A DNA stretch of 12,218 nt from a candidate division WOR-3 bacterium (GTDB lineage: Bacteria > SDB-A). The DNA lies in assembly GCA_016926475.1 (NCBI GenBank), contig JAFGON010000034.1:1-12218 (forward strand), written 5' to 3'. This document shows positions 1-5,909 of this stretch, in pieces. The position numbers were made by a program, and so were the translations under genes. Below the pieces are notes generated by a model. It was not told where the DNA came from and did no database searches. It saw only the letters and a program-made list of their open reading frames with translations. The stretch's first letter is position 1. Every line of letters starts with the position of its first letter.

Positions 1-3
1 AGG

Positions 4-9
4 TATAAT
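4..9 (+). promoter_or_regulatory. possible -10 box at the left edge
   Basis: A perfect TATAAT hexamer lies at 4-9. Any -35 element would be left of the window, so it cannot be checked. If used, transcription would begin near base 16 and give a leader of about 65 bases before the GtrA-like gene. The region is very AT-rich, so a chance match is quite possible. Confidence 0.25.
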
Positions 10-81
10 AATAAAATAGTAAAATTATTTTGTTCAGCGAAAGGAAGGATAATAATAAGAAGTTTAAGGATAAACTCTGGG

Positions 82-468
82 TTGACTATTAAATACGCGT
101 TTTTTGCCGCTGTTTCAATGGCCTTGAACATATCAGTTCAGAGGGCGGTTCTCTTTTTTGATTTTAAGTATTCCCTCTTGGCGGCTATGTCCGCGGGAAC
201 TTTAGCAGGGCTTATACTAAAATACATTCTTGACAAGAAATATATCTTTTACTACAGAACAAAAAAAATTTCACATGACATAAACAAGTTCGTCCTTTAC
301 AGTTTTTTAGGAGGACTGACGACCGTTGTTTTTTGGTCTGTTGAACTTTTTTTTGAGTTTTGTGTTAAATTACCCTCTTCAAAATACATTGGAGCTGTGT
401 TGGGGCTCACAATAGGCTATACACTGAAATATTTTTTGGACAAAAGATATGTCTTTATCTGTTCATAG
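82..468 (+). CDS. GtrA-like four-helix membrane protein
   Basis: A 128-aa, strongly hydrophobic protein with about four membrane segments, the usual size for the GtrA family (small inner-membrane proteins often linked to moving lipid-linked sugars for cell-surface polysaccharide or teichoic acid glycosylation). The two halves resemble each other. Each ends in a basic-aromatic motif, KYILDKKYIF in the first half and LKYFLDKRYVF at the C-terminus, matching the doubled 'N/D-x-R/K-aromatic-x-F' pattern of GtrA proteins. The start is uncertain. TTG at 82 with AAGGA at 66-70 (11-base spacing) gives a normal-length protein beginning just before helix 1. The frame is open to the window edge, however, and a stronger purine tract at 41-49 has no ATG, GTG or TTG at a suitable distance, so a longer or 5'-truncated gene is possible. 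Substrate unknown. Confidence 0.7.
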   Translation: MTIKYAFFAAVSMALNISVQRAVLFFDFKYSLLAAMSAGTLAGLILKYILDKKYIFYYRTKKISHDINKFVLYSFLGGLTTVVFWSVELFFEFCVKLPSSKYIGAVLGLTIGYTLKYFLDKRYVFICS

Positions 469-483
469 GTTTAATTCTAAAAA

Positions 484-489
484 AAGGAG
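484..489 (+). promoter_or_regulatory. ribosome binding site of the Omp28-like gene
   Basis: AAGGAG at 484-489 lies five bases before ATG 495 and fixes the start of the secreted protein gene. It is one of the clearest Shine-Dalgarno sites in the window and shows that this genome uses SD-led initiation. Confidence 0.7.
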
Positions 490-494
490 ATGAA

Positions 495-1550
495 ATGAGA
501 AAGCTTTTTGCAATGTTTTTGGTTTTTTTGCCTCTGGTTTATTTAACCGCGGCTGTCAGAAGGCCTGTTTTTGAAAACTTCATGAATCATACATGCGGCT
601 TTTGCGTTCAATATGAACCAAATATAACTCAGTTTATAAACAATCATACTGACAGTTTGACAGTTGTTCGATATCATGTTAACTGGCCTTCTTCCATCGA
701 CCCTTTCTATCTTGACAACCCCACTGATAACAATGGGAGAAAAGACTATTATGGGGTCGGTGGTGTCCCGGACAACTACATGGACGGACAGATAAACGTT
801 AGCTATCCTCCAACTCCTCAAGCTCTTGAAAACGCCTATATAGGCGCGATGTCAGAGCCCTCCTACGTAGAAATCATACTTGGTGGAACTATCGACCTTT
901 CAACTAAAGAGGGGACTTTAAACGCGCAGATAATAGCAGAAGAAGAACCCGGACCCGGCCAGTACTATCTTCATATAGCTGCAGTTTCAAAAAACGTCCC
1001 CTATTCTTCAGGGAACTTTTCGTCGTTTTCTTATCCGATGAGGCAGATGTATCCTTATTACGGAGGTACAGCGGTGGACTTTTCAGGTGTTTTCCCCGAC
1101 ACTTTGGAGAAAAACGTGAACTTCCAGCTTGACACGACTTGGTGGCACTACGACGAAAACGAAATATTTTTTGCGGTTTGGCTTCAATCCGGAGTTCTCC
1201 CTTACAGACATATCTATCAGAGCTCTGTAATTGATATTTCCGAACTTGAACCTGTCGGCGTCGAGGAAAACCCAAACGTTGTTGCGGGGCAGACAGGCTT
1301 TTTAAATGTGTATCCGAACCCGGCGGTAAATTCCGCGAGAATTGTATTTTCCGTGCCTTTTTCTCAAGAGACAAGGATAGATATAATAGACCTTTCTGGA
1401 AGAATCGTGAAAAATTTCACTCTTAACCCTTCGGATGAAAAGGAAGTCGATTTTGTGGCGGACTTGTCCGATCTTTCCGCAGGAGCTTATATTGTAAATA
1501 TCGTGAGCGGAGAAAAGGTTATATCCGGATCATTGAAAATTACGCGGTGA
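495..1550 (+). CDS. secreted Omp28-like thioredoxin-fold protein with T9SS type A sorting domain
   Basis: A 351-aa exported protein. Residues 1-20 form a typical signal peptide (MRK, hydrophobic core, then TAA). Residues 24-110 resemble the thioredoxin-fold part of Omp28-related outer-membrane proteins: FENFMNHTCGFC with a C34-x-x-C37 pair, then RYHVNWP, DPFYL..NP, and a GVGGVP segment whose P92 sits where the cis-proline is expected. Residues 110-250 are probably beta-rich. Residues 269-351 are a Por secretion-system (T9SS type A) sorting domain, starting NVYPNP, with IDLSGRIV and LSAGAYIV, ending KITR. In this family the C-terminal domain directs passage through the outer membrane by type IX secretion. 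Surface thiol/disulfide or redox-linked activity is inferred from the CxxC only. The start is set by AAGGAG five bases upstream. The gene lies 26 bases after the GtrA-like gene and converges on the symporter gene. Confidence 0.85.
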   Translation: MRKLFAMFLVFLPLVYLTAAVRRPVFENFMNHTCGFCVQYEPNITQFINNHTDSLTVVRYHVNWPSSIDPFYLDNPTDNNGRKDYYGVGGVPDNYMDGQINVSYPPTPQALENAYIGAMSEPSYVEIILGGTIDLSTKEGTLNAQIIAEEEPGPGQYYLHIAAVSKNVPYSSGNFSSFSYPMRQMYPYYGGTAVDFSGVFPDTLEKNVNFQLDTTWWHYDENEIFFAVWLQSGVLPYRHIYQSSVIDISELEPVGVEENPNVVAGQTGFLNVYPNPAVNSARIVFSVPFSQETRIDIIDLSGRIVKNFTLNPSDEKEVDFVADLSDLSAGAYIVNIVSGEKVISGSLKITR

Positions 1551-1587
1551 AGTGAACCCGAACCGAAAGTTTTCGAAGAAGACTGTT

Positions 1588-2985
1588 TTATTTGCCGGCA
1601 ATTTTTTTTACCGCGAGGGAAAAGAGTAAAAAGAAAACAGAAACAGACCCGGCGGCAACCCCGTCTGCCATTCCCATTGTGGGAATGAATTTGAAAAATA
1701 TCCCGACAACAGCGGCTTCGCCGGTTATAAGAGATATCAAGGCGGTAATTCTGCCGACACTTTTGAAATAAAGCGCGCAAAATACGGCTGGAAAAGCGGC
1801 AGCCAAAGCAGAAAATGTCGTCCCTACGAGAAAATTGAATATTGCTGTTTTTGAACTCATGCCCGCCCAAGACATACCACAAACGGCAACGCAGATTAAA
1901 ATCGTAAATATTTTTCCCAGGGCGATTTCATTTTTCGTCTTGATCAAATCTTTGGCGAGCATCGTGGAGACCGATAGAAGTTGAGAATCCGCTGTGGACA
2001 TCAAAGCTGCGAGAGCGCCTGTCATCGTCAGAGCATAAATGAAATTTGGAGCGAAATTTTCAACCATGGCAGGAAGGACGGAGTCTGGTGAAGAGAAGGT
2101 TATTGAAGTTCCTCTCGCCCAAACTCCTATTAAAACAGGGGGGAGGAAAAGAACCCCGACGAGAAGGGGGTACAACCATAGGGATGTCTTTAAAGCTTGG
2201 ATATTCTTGGCCGCGAAGAAACGGGTGAAAATATGTGGGAAAACAGGGTTCACAAAAGTCCACAGTATGATCAGGGTGATCCATTTCTGTCCTGTAAAAA
2301 AATTTTCAGGTCCCGGCCTTGAAAAATGAGAGGGAGAGATCAAATAAGCGGAGTTTCCGGCGTTTTGAAATCCCCCAAGCGATTTTGCAACGAAAATCAT
2401 CGCTGTTACTATCGCCACCGTCATAAAAACGCCCTGAAAAACGTCAGTCCACGCTGTTCCCCTCATCCCGCCTAAAACGACTGTGATTCCTACCAAAAAT
2501 ATCGATATGCAAGCTCCTTCCCTGACAAAGTCAAATCCAAGAATAGAGGAAAGAATAATTCCCCCACCTAATGCCTGTGTGTATAGGTAGGGAAGGGTTG
2601 AAATGACTAAAACTGTTAAAAATAATTTTTTCAGCAATGGACTTTCAAACTCACCGCCGACAAGTTCAGGTAAAGTCATGTAGTTTTTTTCTTTGCTGAG
2701 TTTCCACGCTTTTTTACCAATAAAATAGAAAGCGAAAGGAACCAAAGAAGTGCCTATAGCCATTACACCATATTGCCCGAAACCGTATTTCCAGGCTGCG
2801 CCAGCGAAACCGAGAAAGAAAAAAGCCGAAAAATTCGTTGCAGCGAGAGTGAAAAAAAGGACTGCCCCTCCGAAAGATCTCCCGGCTATAAAATAATCAA
2901 AAGGAGATGAAGAGGTTTTTTTTTTCGCTAAGGCGGAAATAAAAAATATTACGAGTATGTATAAGGCGATTATAAAGTAACTCAT
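1588..2985 (-). CDS. sodium:solute symporter (SSF family)
   Basis: A 465-aa, multi-helix membrane protein of the sodium:solute symporter family, which uses the sodium gradient to import small solutes. The N-terminus has the SSF pattern DYFIAGRSFGG (30-40) followed by LAATNFSAFFFLG. The mid-protein motif LGGMRGTAWTDVFQG (171-185) is a family hallmark. AALMSTADSQLL (326-337) followed by MLAKDL is the conserved helix carrying the Ser/Thr residues that help bind sodium in characterised members. The length is near the family norm and no disruption was seen. The substrate cannot be read from sequence. Pairing with a DUF3311-like small protein is typical of pantothenate- or monocarboxylate-type SSF members, so an organic acid is plausible. 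The start codon overlaps the upstream stop by ATGA, implying coupled translation. Confidence 0.92.
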   Translation of the reverse strand: MSYFIIALYILVIFFISALAKKKTSSSPFDYFIAGRSFGGAVLFFTLAATNFSAFFFLGFAGAAWKYGFGQYGVMAIGTSLVPFAFYFIGKKAWKLSKEKNYMTLPELVGGEFESPLLKKLFLTVLVISTLPYLYTQALGGGIILSSILGFDFVREGACISIFLVGITVVLGGMRGTAWTDVFQGVFMTVAIVTAMIFVAKSLGGFQNAGNSAYLISPSHFSRPGPENFFTGQKWITLIILWTFVNPVFPHIFTRFFAAKNIQALKTSLWLYPLLVGVLFLPPVLIGVWARGTSITFSSPDSVLPAMVENFAPNFIYALTMTGALAALMSTADSQLLSVSTMLAKDLIKTKNEIALGKIFTILICVAVCGMSWAGMSSKTAIFNFLVGTTFSALAAAFPAVFCALYFKSVGRITALISLITGEAAVVGIFFKFIPTMGMADGVAAGSVSVFFLLFSLAVKKIAGK

Positions 2986-3176
2986 GTTTTATCATCCCAT
3001 CGTTTGACGAGATAAAAGAGTACTGGGCTCAAAGAAAAAACCAGAAAAGTATCCCAGTATATCCAAGACGGGAGTCCGAATATAATTACGGCGCTTTTGT
3101 TCCAATCCCAAAAATCGAAACTCAACACCACATAAGCGAACCAAGCAAAAACCCAAAAAAAGCGAGTCTTTTTCAT
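2982..3176 (-). CDS. small DUF3311-like membrane protein, symporter partner
   Basis: A 64-aa protein with two predicted membrane segments (about 7-22 and 40-58). The sequence around GLPSWIYWDTF followed by a hydrophobic stretch and a basic end matches the general pattern of DUF3311/YhdT-type small proteins, which are usually encoded immediately before an SSF symporter. An SD-like GAGGAG (minus strand, 3185-3180) precedes the ATG. The gene ends in ATGA, shared with the symporter start. It is probably an accessory or stabilising subunit of the symporter; no biochemical role is assigned to the family. Confidence 0.75.
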   Translation of the reverse strand: MKKTRFFWVFAWFAYVVLSFDFWDWNKSAVIIFGLPSWIYWDTFLVFSLSPVLFYLVKRWDDKT

Positions 3177-3265
3177 TTTCTCCTCTCAGAAGTTTTAAAC
3201 AGCCTTTTCCTGGATTGATCCGGCTGGGAAAGACAAAACAATGCCGGAAAGTATAGAAGAGCTCT

Positions 3266-3294
3266 TTTTTACAATTTTTGGCGGTTTTTGTCAA
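3266..3294 (-). promoter_or_regulatory. sigma70-type promoter of the symporter operon
   Basis: On the minus strand a perfect TTGACA (3294-3289) is followed after 17 bases by TAAAAA (3271-3266), four of six matches to the -10 consensus. Transcription would start near 3259, leaving a leader of about 80 bases before the DUF3311-like gene. Confidence 0.5.
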
Positions 3295-3300
3295 TGAAAT

Positions 3301-3329
3301 TTGATTTATTGTCCTGGATAAGATACAAT
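3301..3329 (+). promoter_or_regulatory. sigma70-type rightward promoter
   Basis: TTGATT (3301-3306), a 17-base spacer and TACAAT (3324-3329, five of six to consensus) point rightward. The -35 box lies six bases from the -35 box of the leftward symporter promoter, so the two are back to back. The start would be near 3336, about 180 bases before the mini-ORF at 3516 and 260 before the DUF4230-like gene. Confidence 0.4.
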
Positions 3330-3372
3330 GGAAACAGGATGTTTTAAGCCATCTTTGAAAGGGACGGTTTTG

Positions 3373-3393
3373 AAAAGACTCATGGTCTTTTTT
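3373..3393 (+). terminator. weak hairpin plus U-tract in leader (attenuator-like)
   Basis: AAAAGAC at 3373-3379 can pair with GTCTTTT at 3385-3391 around a five-base loop (TCATG), and the T run extends to 3393. The stem has only two G-C pairs, so as an intrinsic terminator it is weak. It lies about 40-55 bases after the proposed rightward start, a position where an attenuator could act. Confidence 0.2.
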
Positions 3394-3515
3394 GGAAGAG
3401 GTATTTTAACCCGATTTTATTCCCAGGATCTTACTCTATCTGCTAAAGATTTTTGGAAAAAAATAAACCAAGCGCTGGTCATGTGATTAAAACATTGAAA
3501 ATGGGCGGAAAATAG

Positions 3516-3590
3516 ATGAAAAAAATTTTGATCTACTCCTGCATCATTGTGATTCTCGTTCTTCTGTTTTTAAGGTTTGTCTCGTGCTGA
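3516..3590 (+). CDS. 24-aa hydrophobic mini-ORF upstream of the DUF4230-like gene
   Basis: ATG 3516 to TGA 3590 encodes 24 residues: an MKK start, one continuous hydrophobic stretch (ILIYSCIIVILVLLFL), then RFVSC. It could be a single-span membrane peptide or a leader peptide. The final Cys after Phe-Val-Ser is lipobox-like, but nothing follows it. A weak purine tract (GGAAAA, 3508-3513) precedes it. The stop lies seven bases before ATG 3598 of the DUF4230-like gene, whose SD overlaps the mini-ORF stop, a layout suited to translational coupling. With no homologue check possible, a chance ORF is a real alternative. Confidence 0.35.
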   Translation: MKKILIYSCIIVILVLLFLRFVSC

Positions 3591-3597
3591 GGGAAAG

Positions 3598-4185
3598 ATG
3601 CTGAAAAAATATTCATTAGTGATAACCCTTGCTTTCTTAATTGTTTTGTCGATCTCAATTCTCTTTGGTTCTTTGCTTATAAAAAACCGGGGTAAAAAAA
3701 AAGTTGTTTCTACCCTAGAAGTCTTGAGATCCGAACAGCTGATTTTTCTGGTGACAGACAAAATTGTAACTCAGGTCATAGTACAAGTTGACAACAGTCA
3801 TTGGCTGACCGGTACGGACAAATCGCTAATTTACACTGTGGTCAGGATATATTACGGAGTGGATCTGAAAAAACTGACCGAAAATGATTTGAAAAAATCC
3901 GGAGACACCGTTTTCGTCAAAATACCTGACCCTGAAATCTTGGATATCTCGGTCAACTTGACCGATGTAAGCGTTTTCGAAAGCAAATCAGGAATTGTCA
4001 GACTCGTCGATCTGATAAAGGGAGAAAACACAGCTCTCAACCTGCTCGAAGAGTTTGAAATTCAGGCGAGAAGACTGGCTGAAGAAGAGGGTATGCTGCC
4101 TTCAAGAGAAAAAATATTGATGAACCTCAATTCTTTCGCTCCCCTGTTTTCCGAACAAACAGAATTCACCATTATCTTCATATAA
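3598..4185 (+). CDS. DUF4230-like membrane-anchored protein
   Basis: A 195-aa protein with one N-terminal membrane anchor (about residues 6-28) followed by a basic stop-transfer stretch (KNRGKKK) and an extracytoplasmic domain. The central part, YTVVRIYYGVDLKKL (79-93) and VFVKIPDPEILDISVNL (105-121), fits the DUF4230 pattern of a 'strand, G-(I/V)-DL' segment followed by a 'V-x-(L/I)-P-x-P-E-(I/L)' segment. The C-terminal third is helical and charged (EEFEIQARRLAEEEG). Function is unknown for the family. ATG 3598 is preferred because GAGGG (3589-3593) sits four bases upstream; a TTG at 3577 would add seven residues and lacks a site. The gene ends in a convergent gap with the minus-strand operon. 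Confidence 0.65.
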   Translation: MLKKYSLVITLAFLIVLSISILFGSLLIKNRGKKKVVSTLEVLRSEQLIFLVTDKIVTQVIVQVDNSHWLTGTDKSLIYTVVRIYYGVDLKKLTENDLKKSGDTVFVKIPDPEILDISVNLTDVSVFESKSGIVRLVDLIKGENTALNLLEEFEIQARRLAEEEGMLPSREKILMNLNSFAPLFSEQTEFTIIFI

Positions 4186-4291
4186 AATTTACTGAAATCC
4201 AACAAATCCAAAGGCTACTTTTGTCGACCTCTTTCGAAGGTTGTAGGTTTTACTTTAAAGCAGTTAAACCGGTCTAAAATGATTTTGTAAC
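4186..4291. other. convergent intergenic gap with imperfect palindrome
   Basis: This 106-base gap separates the converging DUF4230-like and PH-like genes. It contains TTAAACCGGTCTAA (4264-4277), a 14-base palindrome with one mismatched pair, and a short bulged stem near 4227-4241. Neither is followed by a clear T-tract on either strand, so no terminator is called. Confidence 0.3.
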
Positions 4292-4726
4292 TCAAACATC
4301 AGATCTGTCGGTAGTGAGCTTGTCATTGATGCTTTGAATTATTCTTTCCCTGTCTCCACCCGCGAATCGAATGTAAATGCCTCTGAAAGTTTCTAACCTA
4401 GAAGGTCTTGAGAAAGGGCTCAGGAGTATTCCATTTTTATCCGTGTAAAATGACCTGAGCTGTTTCCATTCTTTTCTAATCCTGACCGGACCAATCTTTT
4501 TCCAAACATGATTATCGTCAAATCCGTATTGAACAGGAAGAAAAAATTCTGAGACGTAAACGAAAACGCAAAAAGTCAGCAGAAATGACAGAACAATGCT
4601 TTCCATGACCATAAAAGTGAGAAGCCAAACCGAAATCAAAACAAGAAAAGCAAAAACTGTCAACGCCGGTTTTTCTGCGGCGAGCCATCCATTCCATGAC
4701 ATGGTCTCGTCAGACATGGATTTCAT
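4292..4726 (-). CDS. small membrane protein with PH-like cytoplasmic domain
   Basis: A 144-aa protein with two adjacent hydrophobic segments (about residues 20-60) and a soluble C-terminal domain. That domain contains the striking run LLSPFSRPSRLETFRGIYIRF (split here as LLSPFSRPSRL and ETFRGIYIRF, about 101-121). From memory the same pattern occurs in small membrane proteins of several FCB and related phyla that carry a bacterial PH-like domain; this could not be checked. The reading frame overlaps the end of the HIT gene, by 17 bases from the first Met or by 8 from Met4, so it is the second gene of that operon and probably coupled. Neither start has a clear SD. Function unknown; the link to HIT may only be co-transcription. 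Confidence 0.6.
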   Translation of the reverse strand: MKSMSDETMSWNGWLAAEKPALTVFAFLVLISVWLLTFMVMESIVLSFLLTFCVFVYVSEFFLPVQYGFDDNHVWKKIGPVRIRKEWKQLRSFYTDKNGILLSPFSRPSRLETFRGIYIRFAGGDRERIIQSINDKLTTDRSDV

Positions 4727-5192
4727 CGATGAGGCTGTGCCAGGTTTCCTCAGGAGACATTGAAACTACTTTGGTTTCTCCAAGAATAGGCATGAAATTC
4801 GTGTCACCGTTCCACCTGGGGACTATGTGCATGTGAAAATGTCCCGGTATTCCAGCTCCAGCGGTTCTGCCTAAATTGGCTCCAATATTGAATCCGTCTG
4901 GTTTGAATTTATTCTTCAACGCTCTTAAAACTTCTTTTATGCATATATTCATGTCGGTGAGTTCTTCTGTCGTAAGATTTTCAAAAGAACCTTCATGCCT
5001 TATGGGAGACACCAGAATGTGTCCGGAATTGTATGGGTAGAGATTGAGTATAACCAAAGATTTACCGGTCAAAAGAAGCCTGAATGTTTTTTTCGGATCA
5101 GGCTCCTTAGCAGCACGGCAGAATATGCATTCATTTATGTTGTCGACGTTTGAAATGTATTTGCTTCTCCAAGGTGCCCATAGACGTTTCAT
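4710..5192 (-). CDS. HIT-family nucleotide hydrolase/transferase (Ap4A phosphorylase-like)
   Basis: A 160-aa cytosolic histidine-triad protein. The signature H118-F-H120-M-H122-I-V sits in the context AGAGIPGHFHMHIVPRW; the middle His (H120) is the expected nucleophile that attacks the alpha-phosphate of a nucleotide substrate. An N-terminal C22-x-x-C25 pair (CIFC), with H66, fits the zinc-binding HIT subgroup. The N-terminus MKRLWAPWRSKYI and the segment WNGDTNFMP after the triad are typical of the Ap4A phosphorylase-like branch, which splits dinucleoside polyphosphates or removes nucleotide adducts. Length is normal. It leads a two-gene operon with the PH-like membrane protein. No SD precedes the ATG, and a promoter six bases upstream suggests a leaderless transcript. 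Confidence 0.92.
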   Translation of the reverse strand: MKRLWAPWRSKYISNVDNINECIFCRAAKEPDPKKTFRLLLTGKSLVILNLYPYNSGHILVSPIRHEGSFENLTTEELTDMNICIKEVLRALKNKFKPDGFNIGANLGRTAGAGIPGHFHMHIVPRWNGDTNFMPILGETKVVSMSPEETWHSLIDEIHV

Positions 5193-5198
5193 ATAAAT

Positions 5199-5226
5199 AG
5201 GATATAGAAAAGTAGTTAAAGGTCAA
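5199..5226 (-). promoter_or_regulatory. promoter for HIT operon, likely leaderless
   Basis: On the minus strand TTGACC (5226-5221, five of six to consensus) is followed after 16 bases by TATCCT (5204-5199). The -10 box ends six bases before the HIT ATG, so the expected start point falls on or next to the ATG. No Shine-Dalgarno sequence exists between them. Confidence 0.4.
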
Positions 5227-5283
5227 GAAATGTTTTTCGATTGCGTGGTTGATTTCGCGTTGGCTTTCTGATACTCTGGAAAA

Positions 5284-5826
5284 GTGGACGGCGGTAAAAA
5301 AAAAATTCTCAGAATACTTGAATTGGAATTCGCACTTCACCCAAAACTTCAACCAGTAGATATTTGTAAACTCTGCGCGCAAGCTTCAACTGGGGTTGAC
5401 CATATACTGGAAGACAGAAAAAAATTTCTTGGTGAATTAAAGTGTGAGCTTGAAGCTCTGGATGAAAATTCTGATTTGAAAAGCCCCCTGCTTCAACCGA
5501 TAGACCCAAAAGGACATATAGTCAGGATTCATCTAGCTCCTCTAAAGAGAAGCGGGTTTGATAAAGGCATGATCATAAAAATTTTATCTTCGCAAAAACT
5601 TCTTAGAAGAGGACAAGATTACGCTTTTAGGCTGAAAGAAATTATGAAAGATGTAATTGGGGTAAATTTTAAAACTATTGACGTGGATATGATTGACGAA
5701 TTGTTTTCACAAAACACGGTGTTCAGGCATTCAAAACCATACGGGTTCGCATCTTACAGGGTGATAAACAACATTGAGGCCAATGAATTTTGCTTTCTGA
5801 AAATTCACATGAGACCTTTTTTCTAA
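5284..5826 (+). CDS. conserved protein of unknown function
   Basis: A 180-aa soluble protein without signal peptide or membrane segment. The pattern is family-like: HPKLQPVDICKLCAQASTG (19-37) then H40, an acidic helix with E51 and E55, I-x-P-x-G-x-IVRIHLAP (73-86), and near the C-terminus R-H149-S150-x-x-Y153 and SYRVI (157-161). From memory this resembles an unnamed conserved bacterial family with HP..Q..D..KL..QA..G..H, then ..IVR..L.P.., then HS..Y...YRV. The spaced His, Asp, Lys, Gln and Arg residues suggest an enzyme, but no reaction is known to me. GTG at 5284 is the only standard start: an in-frame TGA lies at 5269-5271. It is divergent from the HIT operon and 67 bases before the HD gene, so co-transcription with the latter is possible. 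Confidence 0.7.
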   Translation: MDGGKKKILRILELEFALHPKLQPVDICKLCAQASTGVDHILEDRKKFLGELKCELEALDENSDLKSPLLQPIDPKGHIVRIHLAPLKRSGFDKGMIIKILSSQKLLRRGQDYAFRLKEIMKDVIGVNFKTIDVDMIDELFSQNTVFRHSKPYGFASYRVINNIEANEFCFLKIHMRPFF

Positions 5827-5844
5827 TACCCTAAAAGTGTTATA

Positions 5845-5873
5845 TTGAGTTTGACCCTAATATTTGATAATAT
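5845..5873 (+). promoter_or_regulatory. weak promoter candidate before the HD gene
   Basis: TTGAGT (5845-5850), a 17-base spacer and TAATAT (5868-5873) lie in the 67-base gap; GATAAT at 5866-5871 is a better -10 but gives a 15-base spacer. Matches are only moderate, and the start point would lie at or inside the ribosome binding site near 5880, so readthrough from the upstream gene is an equal possibility. Confidence 0.25.
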
Positions 5874-5888
5874 GCTTAAAGGATTAAA

Positions 5889-5909
5889 ATGCTATGTTAT
5901 CGACTGTAA
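5889..5909 (+). other. six-codon ORF overlapping the HD gene start
   Basis: ATG 5889 opens a six-codon ORF ending in TAA 5907-5909, in a frame different from the HD gene start five bases later. Both starts share the AAAGGA site, the short ORF at the more usual five-base spacing. It could lower or tune initiation at 5894, or it may be chance. It is not called as a gene. Confidence 0.2.

Larger units (their letters stand above)
3177..3515. other. intergenic region with divergent promoters and no convincing gene
   Basis: This 339-base stretch separates the leftward symporter operon from the rightward mini-ORF/DUF4230 unit. It holds the two divergent promoter candidates and a weak U-tract hairpin at 3373-3393. 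A 52-codon ORF (3328-3486, +) lies here but has no good ribosome binding site, and its first ATG falls inside the proposed -10 box, so it is not called. No tRNA-like fold or known riboswitch was recognised by eye. Confidence 0.5.

Noticed and set aside
904-1374. Long minus-strand open frame opposite the Omp28-like gene
   Set aside because: It is basic and low in family-like pattern, and it lies fully inside a well-supported gene with signal peptide and sorting domain; a codon-bias shadow.
1564-1575. CGAA/TTCG short stem in the gap between the converging T9SS-protein and symporter genes
   Set aside because: Stem of four pairs with no T-tract on either strand; too weak to call a terminator.
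1592-1609. Palindrome TTGCCGGCAA followed by eight T on the + strand, terminator-like
   Set aside because: The palindrome has no loop, so only a three-pair stem could form. The bases also encode the last residues of the symporter on the other strand.
2039-2329. Plus-strand open frames opposite the symporter gene
   Set aside because: They are antisense to strongly conserved SSF motifs, lack domains and contain long Lys/Arg-rich nonsense.
3328-3486. A 52-codon + strand ORF (from ATG 3328, ending KINQALVM)
   Set aside because: No convincing ribosome site, its first ATG lies in the proposed -10 box, and the sequence has no recognisable domain or membrane segment.
4227-4241. Bulged hairpin in the 3598/4292 convergent gap considered as a bidirectional terminator
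   Set aside because: Only about five pairs with a two-base bulge and no T-tract follow on either side.
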